Shown: positions 9,568 through 18,069 of the stretch, piece after piece
Numbering within the stretch: position 1 is the first letter of the stretch
Layout of the letters: each line of letters begins with the position of its first letter
IMG/VR virus record: IMGVR_UViG_3300044742_000097
Location: 1-64,000 of that record
Source of the DNA: a virus
DNA: 64,000 nt
Strand: one strand, 5' to 3'
Position numbers and translations under genes: made by a program
The notes under the pieces: model-generated
What the model saw: the letters and a program-made list of their open reading frames with translations, nothing else
Database searches by the model: none
Told to the model about the DNA's origin: nothing

Positions 9568-10028
9568 TGCTTTACCCACCGTTGAATGACGCCGTCATAG
9601 ATGAAGAGTGCTCCGCACCGAGGAGGTACGATGAGGTCTCCGTTGATTGCAAAGCGATTCGCCGCTGTCGAGCCCGCCGCCTCATTGAGAATCGTTAGTG
9701 TGTCGACCAAGTCTCGATTCTGGATCGAGATGACCTTTCCGTCTGCACCTCCCGTCTTCCCTCCCAGGTCCGTGTCCCCTGTGAGAGTAACAGCCAGCCG
9801 AGAGACTGCAGCTATGTCCGTGGCCTCGTTGTTGATCGGACCAGCTCCCAGGGCGACGAAGGCGGCTCCAGCCCACACTATCGGTCCCGCCAGCGCTGCC
9901 TCTCTAATGGCGTCGACAGTAGTCCGTTTCGTAGTACCGGTCTGTACGATCGGTACCTGCTCGGTTCCGGACAGCGGCGCATCAGCCGCCGGCAGCCGAG
10001 AGATCTTAATTCCAGTAACAGTCGCCAT
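9564..10028 (-). CDS. Small tail-fibre-like appendage protein
   Basis: The 154-residue protein has the fibre signature [20 protein letters not shown] near its N-terminus, a repeat that often begins phage fibre stalks. A Gly/Ala-rich middle and a short beta C-terminus ([18 protein letters not shown]) follow. It is packed between two other fibre-like genes. It is likely a stalk or adaptor subunit of an appendage. Confidence 0.6.
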   Translation of the reverse strand: MATVTGIKISRLPAADAPLSGTEQVPIVQTGTTKRTTVDAIREAALAGPIVWAGAAFVALGAGPINNEATDIAAVSRLAVTLTGDTDLGGKTGGADGKVISIQNRDLVDTLTILNEAAGSTAANRFAINGDLIVPPRCGALFIYDGVIQRWVKQ

Positions 10029-10037
10029 GATCTCTCC

Positions 10038-10808
10038 TCAGGGTCCGGTGACGCGATACATTACCAGGTTGTTCAGGGCGCAGTTACCGACCACGCCGGC
10101 CAGCTCCACTCGATACTGGAACGCCGCCGCCGTAAGTCCCGTGAAGTTCGCCGCAACCGCCCTAGTGTCAAGCGAGGGTGTCCCGCCAGTAGCCACCGCC
10201 ATACCCCCTGTAGTACCCACCAGCGGACCGATCGCCGTGATCGTAATGAGATGCCGGAAGTAGATCTGGTTCGTGCCTCCAGCTCCAAGTATGTCGAACA
10301 GAGTCTGCAGAAGCGTCGTGTCGGCGACATCTCTGAGCTGTACGGCCAGTGCCTGTCCCCCGGATACGCCCGTGAAGCGTGCGGACCCTTCGATAATGAA
10401 CTGATCTCCTACAGCCGCGGTAGTAGCCGCCGTGGGTATGTTGATTGCGTCCCCGACCGAAACCAGAGTCTGATTGCTCTTAGCGAGAACCGCAACCTGC
10501 GGTGCCGCTCCCACGGCCGGTGCCCAGGTTCCGTCCGCTCGCAGGAAGTTGGTCGTGCCTCCCCCGGACGCCGGAACAACACCCTGGGTCGCCGAGTCGA
10601 ACTGTAGCCCCGGGTCTGTAATGACATCGCCTCCCGCCGCTGCGACAGCCGCTGCGACCGCCACCGGGACGATTATGCCAGAGGCCAGGGTAACGAATGC
10701 GTTCGGTGTCGTCTGTCGAGAGGTGCCGCCTTGAGAAACGCAGACCAGTTCAGAGCCCGCAAGAACTCCGGCCAGTGGCATGTCCGAGTATTTCTGCCCG
10801 TCGGTCAT
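10038..10808 (-). CDS. Fibre-like structural protein
   Basis: The 256-residue product carries SDMPLAGVLAGSELVCVSQG at its start and NFLRADGTWAP in the middle, both recurrent in fibre stalks. A lectin-like beta C-terminal half follows (IEGSARFTGVSGGQALAVQL). Its start codon overlaps the previous stop (ATGA). It is likely part of the same appendage as its neighbours, but the receptor is unknown. Confidence 0.6.
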   Translation of the reverse strand: MTDGQKYSDMPLAGVLAGSELVCVSQGGTSRQTTPNAFVTLASGIIVPVAVAAAVAAAGGDVITDPGLQFDSATQGVVPASGGGTTNFLRADGTWAPAVGAAPQVAVLAKSNQTLVSVGDAINIPTAATTAAVGDQFIIEGSARFTGVSGGQALAVQLRDVADTTLLQTLFDILGAGGTNQIYFRHLITITAIGPLVGTTGGMAVATGGTPSLDTRAVAANFTGLTAAAFQYRVELAGVVGNCALNNLVMYRVTGP

Positions 10809-11212
10809 GCGGCCTCCTCTACGATCATGTCCTCAGCGTCGTCGGTCAACATACTCTCGTCTCCGTCTGTGAGCATCAAGAAGTCTTCTAGGGTTGCGAA
10901 CTCGACTTCGATTGGATGATCGCTCTCGGTGAAGATCAGGATTCGTTCATCGGCCTCGGTGCACAACGCGAAGTAATTGTCGATGTCGTTCGTCAGCGGA
11001 GAGTCCGGCCGCGTGAACGGGAGCGAGATGTCCTCCGTCTGTCGAGCGGGCAAGCGGTAAGGATCAAGAACGTCCAAGTCCGCCAGACAGACGCGAAGCC
11101 CCGGTGAATTCGGATCGGGATACAGGTCCTCGATCGAGAACTTCTCGTGGCACCGGTCGCAGGTCCCCAGCCCGTAGGTCGAGCGTCCGGTCGGATCTAG
11201 CCACTGACTCAT
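10805..11212 (-). CDS. Small zinc-ribbon-like virion protein
   Basis: The 135-residue protein has CDRCHEKFSIEDLYPDPNSP followed by a third Cys in LRVCLADLDVLDPYRLPAR, an arrangement that may bind zinc. The C-terminal half is acidic. I have seen this pattern in structural regions of environmental podoviruses, near connector and fibre genes. Overlaps of 4 bases on both sides suggest coupled translation with the connector gene upstream. A structural role is inferred. Confidence 0.6.
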   Translation of the reverse strand: MSQWLDPTGRSTYGLGTCDRCHEKFSIEDLYPDPNSPGLRVCLADLDVLDPYRLPARQTEDISLPFTRPDSPLTNDIDNYFALCTEADERILIFTESDHPIEVEFATLEDFLMLTDGDESMLTDDAEDMIVEEAA

Positions 11213-12258
11213 CGCGTATAGACTCCGATGTTCGGGGTGAGCATGGTCGAGCTAGTGTCAGACTCCCCATCCCACATGTCACTCCAAGCCGAGGCCGCCT
11301 CGATTGGCAGGTTGGGGTCGGGCTTAGCCTCCTTGTCGACCAGCGAGAGATCGAACCCGAGGTTCAGGACGAGTGCCCGGTATGCGCTCTGTCGGAACTG
11401 AATCTCCTGCGCCATCGTCCCTACGTCCTGCACCTGGTACTGGAGATACGCCACGAGGTTCCAGAACCGCGAGATCTCCCCCGGCCCGGGCCACATGGTC
11501 ACGATCTGCTGTGTCCGCTGCTTATTGAGCCAATACGAAGTCGGCTGCCCGAGCGAGGTCTTGTCGGGTAGACTTGCGTAGTTGTCGAGATTCAACTCGG
11601 CCATGTTGGTCTCGCTTGGAGTATTCGCGAGCACCAGCTCCTCGACGTTGAGGATCGTACCGCCTGTGGCCTGTAGGCGGTAGTAGGACCACTCCTCCAT
11701 TCCCTCGACATCGAACCAGAACCACTCGCCGTCTACGACGACCTGGGCCGTGGCCGTGTAGAAGGTCGTGAAAGCGACCCCGTCATTCGATCCCTGCATC
11801 GTATAGCTCCAGGTCCCCGAAGCGCCTGGAAGTATCCCGAACATCGGAACTCGGGTCGCACCGTCGGTTAGCTGAAGCTGAATCCACCCATTAGCCAGGG
11901 TAATGCACTCGGTGGCAAAATCCCCGTCGAACGCATTGTCCGCTGTACCGGCCGACGACGACCCTGTTCCGGAGAGCCGGTTGATGCGGCGGAGATTGAT
12001 CTCCATGATGTCCGTTACGCCGACGGGGAGTGGAACCGATTGCCGGGCTACGTAGAGGGGCAGGATTGTCTTCTGGATCAACCAGAGGGGAATACCTCTG
12101 TTCGCCATGGCTGAGAGACGAAGGAACAGCCAGTCATTGGCGACCTCGATCCGTTCCGGCGTTATCTCCTGCCGGACGATCTTGCAGACGCCGTAGGCGT
12201 TGTCTATGACCTTTCGGGTTGAGAACCGAGTAAGTCCGACTGTTCCAGACGTAGCCAT
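11209..12258 (-). CDS. Connector-like protein with inserted discoidin-like domain
   Basis: The 349-residue protein has a helical N-terminus (about 1-90, ending VPLPVGVTDIMEINLRR) and a helical C-terminus (about 235-349, with TMWPGPGEISRFWNLVAYLQ). Both look like a tail-connector or adaptor. Between them (about 95-215) lies a beta domain with DNAFDGDFATECIT, WSYTMQGSNDGVAF and WSYYRLQATGG, the pattern of F5/8-type C (discoidin) carbohydrate-binding domains. The insertion would face outward from the virion and could bind glycans. The domain calls are from motif reading. Confidence 0.65.
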   Translation of the reverse strand: MATSGTVGLTRFSTRKVIDNAYGVCKIVRQEITPERIEVANDWLFLRLSAMANRGIPLWLIQKTILPLYVARQSVPLPVGVTDIMEINLRRINRLSGTGSSSAGTADNAFDGDFATECITLANGWIQLQLTDGATRVPMFGILPGASGTWSYTMQGSNDGVAFTTFYTATAQVVVDGEWFWFDVEGMEEWSYYRLQATGGTILNVEELVLANTPSETNMAELNLDNYASLPDKTSLGQPTSYWLNKQRTQQIVTMWPGPGEISRFWNLVAYLQYQVQDVGTMAQEIQFRQSAYRALVLNLGFDLSLVDKEAKPDPNLPIEAASAWSDMWDGESDTSSTMLTPNIGVYTR

Positions 12259-12328
12259 GTTTTCTCCTGAAACATCGGTCTACTTAGAACAGCCGACCAG
12301 AAGTTGTAAAGTGCCACCTACTCGAAAA

Positions 12329-12733
12329 TCAGCAGCCCCTCAGACCCTTGTGTCCCTTCGGGGCCGGAGTATTCACGTGTTTCTTCAGCGCAGAGTCGAT
12401 CGCCTTTTTGTCCTGGGCGACATCCCCGCCTTTGGCATAGCGCTTGACTTTTCCGCCCTTCTTCAGGCCCAGTTCCTTCTCCTGCTGACGACGGCGATCG
12501 CCCTTCATGATCTCTGCCAGGGACATCTTGTTGTCGTCCTTGGGCGGGGGCGGGGGTTGCGCCTTGATCTTCGGGTCGGGGTCCTTGGGCTTCTCGACCT
12601 TGCCCCCCTCCGCATATCCTGGCCGCTGTCGCTCGTGCGGGCGAACCGAGATACGCGGACTGTCGTGCGCCGAGCCCGTAAAGCCGAAGCCTGACGGGAA
12701 CTCGAAGTCCTTGACGTACTTGGGACCGGACAT
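12329..12733 (-). CDS. Lys/Pro-rich small protein with KGG motifs
   Basis: I start at ATG 12733, behind GAGGAG; a longer in-frame start upstream is not supported. The 134-residue basic protein has YAEGGKVEKP, KKGGKVKRYAKGGD and a poly-Pro run. It begins with SGPKYVKDFEFPSGFGF. The three GG motifs match those in the two large edge proteins. It is probably a virion-associated, perhaps DNA-contacting or processed, protein. No catalytic motif is seen. Confidence 0.6.
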   Translation of the reverse strand: MSGPKYVKDFEFPSGFGFTGSAHDSPRISVRPHERQRPGYAEGGKVEKPKDPDPKIKAQPPPPPKDDNKMSLAEIMKGDRRRQQEKELGLKKGGKVKRYAKGGDVAQDKKAIDSALKKHVNTPAPKGHKGLRGC

Positions 12734-12743
12734 GTACTTCTCC

Positions 12744-13424
12744 TCAGTCTGCGTCGAGTGTGTAAACGAGCGCCGGACCCTGTCCGCTTCCGCCCGTGAT
12801 TCCCTTGGCCCCCGATGCGGTCCAGCTCGCGGTGCCAGTGCTGCAAGATGCGGCGGTCGCGAGCGTGTTCGCAAAGGTCATCGTAATGATTCCAGCTGCG
12901 TCGAACCGCATACATCCAGTTCCGAGCGATCCGTTATCCGTCACCGACACGTTCCGAACGAACTCGTTTCGAGCCGGTCGAATCGCCACTGGAAGCTGTG
13001 CGGCTGTAGATGCAAAGCTCGTCGTACCACTCGTGCAGCTGAAATTGTCGACGACGCGAACGACGACTAGGTTTCCCGTCAACGTGTAATTGAACGTCTG
13101 GGTCGCAGGGCTAGGCGACGTACAGTCGCTCGTATTCCACGTGACCTCGAACGTCCCGGTGGTCTGCGTGACTCCTCCGGCGGCCGGTGCTTGGAACGTC
13201 GGAGCAGATCCAGCGCCATTCGACGTCAGTACCTGAGTCGCAGAGCCGGGACCAGTGCCGCCGAGAGCGTTCGCACTCGCCTTATACTGGATGGAAAAGT
13301 TGGACCCTCCAGGCGCTCCACTGCCGCTCGTCGGTCCCTGAAGTCCGCCACCTCCAATCTGGGCCCACGCAAATGCAGCCGACAGCGCCAGCGCAAATGA
13401 GAGGGGAACGAGGTACTTCTTCAT
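12744..13424 (-). CDS. Secreted fibre-tip-like protein, paralogue A
   Basis: The 226-residue protein starts with a clear Sec leader (MKKYLVPLSFALALSAAFAW, then AQ). A conserved stalk follows (IGGGGLQGPTS, SNFSIQYK, STGGTGPG-like, ATQVLTSNGAGSAPTFQA). The C-terminal domain has Cys pairs and the segment FASTAAQLPVAIRP. It is a close paralogue of the next protein over residues 1-85, and its C-terminal domain matches the last part of the 7,774 protein. It may be exported, or the leader-like helix may be a virion anchor. Confidence 0.65.
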   Translation of the reverse strand: MKKYLVPLSFALALSAAFAWAQIGGGGLQGPTSGSGAPGGSNFSIQYKASANALGGTGPGSATQVLTSNGAGSAPTFQAPAAGGVTQTTGTFEVTWNTSDCTSPSPATQTFNYTLTGNLVVVRVVDNFSCTSGTTSFASTAAQLPVAIRPARNEFVRNVSVTDNGSLGTGCMRFDAAGIITMTFANTLATAASCSTGTASWTASGAKGITGGSGQGPALVYTLDAD

Positions 13425-13437
13425 ATCATGTCTCCGG

Positions 13438-14064
13438 TCAGATAATCGTGTAGGTGAAAATGCATTGCCAACTTGCGCCAGCCGTGCCGCCCTGCGCCGT
13501 GAACTGCATCATCGCTCTGTCGTTGGCGGCGTCAGCCACGATCTGGGCGCCCTGGGTCTGTGTCGAGAGAAGACTGACGCAGTCGCCGGAGACCTCATAG
13601 GCGTTCGCTAGGGCCGAGGCAACCGGAAGCGTCGCGCCTAGCTGCGTGAATGTCGACGTGGTCGTGATATCTACGGTCGCGGTGCACGAGACGTTAACCA
13701 CCGAGCCGACCCGCATGTACTGACACGGACCCATCGTCGTGGAGGTTCCGGCGCCGTCTACGTTCGCGACCGCCGTCAGGGTAGGAGTGTAGTTCCCAGA
13801 CGCCGTGACGCCACCGGCCGTTGCCTGGAATGTCGGCGCTGACCCGGCCCCGTTGGAGGTGAGAACCTGCGTCGCCGTTCCCGGACCGGTGCCCCCCAAC
13901 ACAATCCCGTTCTTGTACTGAATCGAGAAGTTGCTTCCCGCCGGAGCCCCGGAGCTGCTTGTCGGACCCTGCAGACCTCCGCCCCCAATCTGAGCCCACG
14001 CAATCGCAGCCGAGACGGCCAGAGCCAGCGCGGTAGAAATGATGTACTTATTCATAGATCCCAT
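13438..14064 (-). CDS. Secreted fibre-tip-like protein, paralogue B
   Basis: The start is uncertain: ATG 14064 is coupled to the previous stop (TGATG), while ATG 14055 gives the cleanest leader (NKYIISTALALAVSAAIAWA). The 208-residue protein shares the stalk IGGGGLQGPTSSSGAPAGSN with paralogue A. It then has a diverged C-terminal domain (CQYMRVGSVVNVSCTATVDI). Tandem duplication followed by C-terminal divergence is the simplest reading. It is likely an alternative or second adhesin. Confidence 0.6.
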   Translation of the reverse strand: MGSMNKYIISTALALAVSAAIAWAQIGGGGLQGPTSSSGAPAGSNFSIQYKNGIVLGGTGPGTATQVLTSNGAGSAPTFQATAGGVTASGNYTPTLTAVANVDGAGTSTTMGPCQYMRVGSVVNVSCTATVDITTTSTFTQLGATLPVASALANAYEVSGDCVSLLSTQTQGAQIVADAANDRAMMQFTAQGGTAGASWQCIFTYTII

Positions 14065-14432
14065 CAACCCGCGACGCCGATTTCGCCTTCACCCTGGATG
14101 CTCAGGGTTGAGACGACGCTGGCGACACCTGTGAAAAAGTCCGCAACGTCGAGCCTGACCGCCCCGTACCAATCGATGTACGAGTTCGCCGGGATGCTCA
14201 GAGCCGATCCGATGAATTCTGTGTTCGCGGCAGAACCGCCGGTCGCACCGATGAAGCCCGAGAACGTACGTGCGGCCACGTCGCGATTGATGATGCGAAT
14301 GTGCCGGAGAACGATGTAGTTCCCCGATGCGCCCGCGTTGACGCCTCCAGCCGCCGTCGGAGGATTGAGCAAGTTGCCCACCGCCGCGGGAACGGCGACA
14401 GGACCGAATCGAAAGACCTTGTTAGCAGCCAT
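14064..14432 (-). CDS. Small beta-structured virion-like protein
   Basis: The 122-residue protein begins MAANKVFRFGPVAVPAAVG and contains IVLRHIRIINRD, a pattern common in small phage structural proteins with a jelly-roll or Ig-like fold. There is no leader. It lies between a fibre-like paralogue and a 98-residue protein. Its exact place in the virion is unknown. Confidence 0.55.
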   Translation of the reverse strand: MAANKVFRFGPVAVPAAVGNLLNPPTAAGGVNAGASGNYIVLRHIRIINRDVAARTFSGFIGATGGSAANTEFIGSALSIPANSYIDWYGAVRLDVADFFTGVASVVSTLSIQGEGEIGVAG

Positions 14433-14441
14433 GCATATCTC

Positions 14442-14738
14442 CTAGAATGTCATTCGGCCCATCATCGTCATCGGCTCGCCGAGCGGAATTGCTGAAACGA
14501 ATGTGAACGTGATGTCTCCATTCTGTCCCAGAGTAGCCACGATCGGCGGATCGGGCTGCGTAATGATCTCAATGCTCGTCGGCACGAGAGTGGACAGGCC
14601 AGGAACTATCAACGTCCCCTCGCCGACGTTTGCAGCCGGAACCAAACCGAAAGGATCGGTCTGGAGATTGAAGGTCTGTTCGAGAGTCTCACCGTCACCG
14701 ATGAGCCCGAGAGTCCAGTAGCACCAGGGTCGTAGCAT
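14442..14738 (-). CDS. Small hypothetical structural-block protein
   Basis: A 98-residue protein opening MLRPWCYWTLGLIGDGETLE, then beta-rich and Pro-containing, with a Met-rich end (EPMTMMGRMTF). It has no leader. It is retained between two structural genes, with intergenic spacings of about 10 bases. I do not recognise the family. Confidence 0.5.
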   Translation of the reverse strand: MLRPWCYWTLGLIGDGETLEQTFNLQTDPFGLVPAANVGEGTLIVPGLSTLVPTSIEIITQPDPPIVATLGQNGDITFTFVSAIPLGEPMTMMGRMTF

Positions 14739-14751
14739 ATTCGGGGTCCTT

Positions 14752-15558
14752 CTAGGAACCGAGATAGTAAGACACGTTGACGCGGTTCAGAACGGCCAAT
14801 CCCGCCGCTGGCATGACGACAGTCGTCGCCGTATTCGCCAACAAGCTCTTCAACGGCGTTGTAGGACTGTAGTTCAGATCGAGAGACGAGCCACCCGCCA
14901 CCATCGCGTTTCCATAGCTCCACGCCGGGTTGCCGGGAAGATTCGTGCTTGTGGCGACGAGCGTCGCTGTTCCCGCCAGAACAGCAGTCGCGTTCCTCGT
15001 CAGATGGATGTTCGTGATGTAGTGGAACAGTCCCGCGACCGCCGGAAGCGTGGCCGTAGCCGCCGTGTTCGCCGCCGCCGTTGACGTGACGTGCAAGATA
15101 GACGGAACTGGTCGAGTGTAGATCAGATAGTCTGCGCGAGTGGCGCGCGCTGCGACCGTGATGCCTCCAGACGTGAAGGCCGAGACTCGCAGCCTGACTC
15201 GCCGGAACCCCGCGACACTCACGAGATACTGACCGGCGAGCGTAGTCGCTACCGTCACGGAGGCGACGTACTGCTCGGCGACCAGCACTCCGGCGAGCGA
15301 CTGAGCGAACACGAACATCGGAAGCGCGAAGTAGTTGGTTCCGTCTAGCGTGGCCTCGACGACGAACGTCAGAACGCCCGCAGCACTCCGAACGTCGAAC
15401 GCCGCGTTCACCGCGCCGTTGAGGTCCATAATGACTTCAGCGTTGACGGCGTTGAGCGTGTTGGTCGCGGTACGACCGTCGGTAACAACTCCACCGTTGA
15501 CCTGGTCGGCGAACCCGACGAGGATCTCGTTGGCGCGTGCGTCGTATAGTTGTGCCAT
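14752..15558 (-). CDS. Beta-rich structural protein
   Basis: The 268-residue protein has no leader and is rich in Ala, Val and Thr. Repeated beta segments (FVVEATLDGTNYFALPM, GQYLVSVAGFRRVRLRVSAF) are typical of phage appendage or head-decoration folds. FRRVRLRV is a pattern often seen in bacterial Ig-like virion domains. The next gene (collagen-like) starts at its stop. It could be the base to which the collagen fibre attaches. Confidence 0.55.
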   Translation of the reverse strand: MAQLYDARANEILVGFADQVNGGVVTDGRTATNTLNAVNAEVIMDLNGAVNAAFDVRSAAGVLTFVVEATLDGTNYFALPMFVFAQSLAGVLVAEQYVASVTVATTLAGQYLVSVAGFRRVRLRVSAFTSGGITVAARATRADYLIYTRPVPSILHVTSTAAANTAATATLPAVAGLFHYITNIHLTRNATAVLAGTATLVATSTNLPGNPAWSYGNAMVAGGSSLDLNYSPTTPLKSLLANTATTVVMPAAGLAVLNRVNVSYYLGS

Positions 15559-16448
15559 TACGCAGCCCTCATGTAGTTAATTACCAAGGGGCCAGCGGAC
15601 GGCGTAAGCGTCTGAAGCTGGAAGGTGAACGATCCCGTCCCTGGAACAGCCTGCATGCTGAGCGGGTCGATGCTGTCCGACGCGTTCGCCTGAGTCTCGG
15701 GCACTCCAGCCAGACCAACCATGATTCTGTCCGTGGGAAGCACCGCAGCATCCACGACGCTGACAGACTGAAAGCGACTCGCCGGAAATGGAAGCACGAC
15801 CGTTGCCTGCGTAATAGATCCGCCTCCCCCTCCACTACCCGCCGGACCCGTGGCACCGGGAGGTCCACGCTCACCCTCTTGACTGAGAGAGTCCATGTCC
15901 GACAAAAAGAAGAGTGCAGGTCCGGCTGGTCCTGCTGCTCCCTGGGCTCCAGCCGCGCCGGGATTGCCTGGAGGGCCGGGAAAGCTAATAGCATCTCCCT
16001 CTGAGCTACCGAAGCCCCCATCTGAGAGAAAGAACTGACCAGAGCCGTCTGGCCCAGATGGGCCGGGAGGTCCCTGCGGTCCCGGAGGGCCTGGGAAGCT
16101 GATGGCGTCGCTGTCCGAGCCTCCAAGTCCGAAGGCGCTGTCGGACATCATAAACTGACCGGAGGTGCTGTCGGCTCCCGCTGGCCCTGGAGGGCCGATT
16201 GGACCGGGCTCTCCTCTCATCCCCGGAGCACCGTCCTCCCCGAAGATGTCCCCGTCTCCCAGCATAAACAGTGCGATACCGGGAAGGCCCTGATCTCCTT
16301 GGGGTCCAGGTGGGCCGGGACCTCCTCCACCTGGAGACCAGAAGGTGTCGTAGTTCCGAGCAGTCAGCTTGGTGAGAACGTCCCCCGGGTCTCCGAGGGG
16401 CGGGATCGGCACCGCAACGATGCCGCCTGTTCCCATTCCAGATTGCAT
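15558..16448 (-). CDS. Collagen-like fibre protein with interleaved hydrophobic modules
   Basis: The 296-residue protein has GXY collagen repeats from about residue 38 to 215 (GPPGPQGDQGLPG and others). They are broken four times by a short hydrophobic/acidic module: ALFMLGDGDIFGEDG, GQFMMSDSAFGLGG, GQFFLSDGGFGSSEG and ALFFLSDMDSLSQEG. A Gly-rich hinge leads to an 80-residue beta C-terminal domain that could nucleate trimers. Collagen stalks are known in phage fibres; the regular interruption is less usual. Confidence 0.75.
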   Translation of the reverse strand: MQSGMGTGGIVAVPIPPLGDPGDVLTKLTARNYDTFWSPGGGGPGPPGPQGDQGLPGIALFMLGDGDIFGEDGAPGMRGEPGPIGPPGPAGADSTSGQFMMSDSAFGLGGSDSDAISFPGPPGPQGPPGPSGPDGSGQFFLSDGGFGSSEGDAISFPGPPGNPGAAGAQGAAGPAGPALFFLSDMDSLSQEGERGPPGATGPAGSGGGGGSITQATVVLPFPASRFQSVSVVDAAVLPTDRIMVGLAGVPETQANASDSIDPLSMQAVPGTGSFTFQLQTLTPSAGPLVINYMRAA

Positions 16449-16451
16449 GGG

Positions 16452-17000
16452 CTACCCCACCGCCGCCTGGAGTTGAGCTCGAACCGCCTGGAGGCGCGTG
16501 CGCTCGGTCGCTAGCTCCTCAGCACGTTTAGTAAGCTCTGCCCCTTGTGCGGCCAGTGAAGCTTGCTGTGCTGTGACGGCCGTCTCCATCTCGTCGGCGT
16601 GGGCTAGCTTCTCCTCGGCCGCTCGATCTTTCGAGGTAGCTGAGTCGAGGACCACAGACGCTTGTGTCATCCGCTTCTCGGCTTCCGCTCGAATGCGATC
16701 GGCGTCCTTTCCGGCCTCCGCAACGATGGCTCGGGCGTCAGTATCGGCCTTGGCTCTGAGAGCCGCCGCCACTCCCTCGGCCTCCTTTCGCAGATTCGCA
16801 AGCGCATCGTGCTCCTTCTGAATCTTCTCACGCAGCGCGACAATCTCACTCGCCGGAGCAGCGAGCTTGACCATAGCATCGGCCTCCTCGTACGCCTTCG
16901 TGAGAGCCTCGATGCGCTGGCGCACGGCCTCGGGGTTGTTGATCAAGGCGACGATCGCATCCAATGCCGATCGCTCGCCTGCGGTCAGTCCACTGCTCAT
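16452..17000 (-). CDS. Coiled-coil protein of the structural block
   Basis: The 182-residue protein is almost wholly helical and rich in Ala, Glu, Lys and Arg. Heptad-like spacing runs from about residue 20 to the end (EIVALREKIQKEHDALANLR, RIRAEAEKRMTQ). It has no leader or membrane segment. Such proteins can be virion rods, chaperones for fibres or internal proteins. Its place beside the collagen-like gene suggests a fibre partner or chaperone, which is inference. Confidence 0.6.
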   Translation of the reverse strand: MSSGLTAGERSALDAIVALINNPEAVRQRIEALTKAYEEADAMVKLAAPASEIVALREKIQKEHDALANLRKEAEGVAAALRAKADTDARAIVAEAGKDADRIRAEAEKRMTQASVVLDSATSKDRAAEEKLAHADEMETAVTAQQASLAAQGAELTKRAEELATERTRLQAVRAQLQAAVG

Positions 17001-17010
17001 GCGTTTCTCC

Positions 17011-17334
17011 TCAGCCGGTCGCGCCAGCTTGAATGATCGCCAAGCGCGCGCTTCCAGCCCCCGCCGTCTGATTCAGGCGGATGGCTCGTGGCGGATAGGC
17101 GTAGTTTCCGTCCTGATTCGCCGCGATCGCCGCCAGGGTGGGGTGCGGAAACCAGGTAGCCGTCGCCGGGTTGAACGTCGGAGAGAATGGATCGTCGAAC
17201 GTGTGCTCCACCGTAACGGTAGCAGCAGGCGTGATGATAACACCCAGTCCGATGTTTACCGGCGACTGATACTGGTCAATGGGGCAGACCGCACTAACAC
17301 TGACCCCATTGGTCGTAAGGTAAACGGGCCTCAC
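17011..17334 (-). CDS. Small capsid-region beta protein
   Basis: The 107-residue protein begins RPVYLTTNGVSVSAVCPIDQ and has FNPATATWFPHPTLAA. This resembles small phage proteins near the capsid gene that may decorate or cement the head. There is no leader. The gap to the next gene is only 2 bases, so they probably share an mRNA segment. The role is inferred. Confidence 0.55.
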   Translation of the reverse strand: MRPVYLTTNGVSVSAVCPIDQYQSPVNIGLGVIITPAATVTVEHTFDDPFSPTFNPATATWFPHPTLAAIAANQDGNYAYPPRAIRLNQTAGAGSARLAIIQAGATG

Positions 17335-17336
17335 GT

Positions 17337-18038
17337 CTAACGCTCCTGAAGAACAAGAATCTGATCGATGTCCATGTTCTTCGCGACCGCCTCTCCATTC
17401 TGAACGCCGATCGTCGGACCCATCAGAACTGAGGGAAGCGCCACAGGAGTGATTCTCGCCAGGACCGTGCCGTTGATTCCCGCCCAGAGATCCACTCCGC
17501 CGTCGTAGTAGAACTGGAACCGGTACGAGGTGGCCGCCGCGATCGTAACGCCGAGCGCGCCCGAAGTAGTCTCGACTGTCGCCGCGCGGCTGACGAAGGC
17601 GATGGTCGCGGCGCCGTCGTCCTTGCGGAAGAAGATGCCATTCGCCGGAGTCAGGAAGTCGTTCGCCGCGACTGCGATCTGCAGACCGATCGAGAAGTCC
17701 GACTGAGTGGCATCAGAAATCTGCGCGATGCGAGCTTGGAAGAACAGCTTCTTGCCGGCGACGATCTGGAAGTTTGGATTGTTTCGCTGAATGTATCGAT
17801 TGTCGTTGTCCGCCGCCGCGTTCGTTAGACGCAGCAGACCGCCGAGACCCGCCTGAACGGCAGTGGTCCCGGCGCCGACGCCACCTGTGGCCCAGTCGGT
17901 GACGAGGTAGTGGTCGAACTCGGTGAAGTCTCGAATGAAGTCGGACATGTCCGGCTCCATCAGAGATGCGAAGATATCCGAGACTGGGACGTTGCCGACG
18001 CCGCCAGGATACCGCGTGACGAGATTGTCGATAAGCAT
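17337..18038 (-). CDS. Lectin-like head or appendage protein
   Basis: The 233-residue protein has a TAGGAG ribosome binding site and no leader. After a short N-terminal region, residues 40-233 form a concanavalin-like beta sandwich pattern (YIQRNNPNFQIVAGKKLFFQ, NGIFFRKDDGAATIAFV, YRFQFYYDGG). Such domains serve as decoration proteins outside phage heads and may bind sugars. It lies immediately downstream of the major capsid gene, which fits decoration. Confidence 0.6.
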   Translation of the reverse strand: MLIDNLVTRYPGGVGNVPVSDIFASLMEPDMSDFIRDFTEFDHYLVTDWATGGVGAGTTAVQAGLGGLLRLTNAAADNDNRYIQRNNPNFQIVAGKKLFFQARIAQISDATQSDFSIGLQIAVAANDFLTPANGIFFRKDDGAATIAFVSRAATVETTSGALGVTIAAATSYRFQFYYDGGVDLWAGINGTVLARITPVALPSVLMGPTIGVQNGEAVAKNMDIDQILVLQER

Positions 18039-18069
18039 TGAATACTCCTACAGTTCGTTCTCTTCCGAA

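Noticed and set aside
15558-16448. Collagen-coding region as a DNA tandem repeat element
   Set aside because: The repetition follows the GXY codon pattern of the protein and the DNA copies are not exact.
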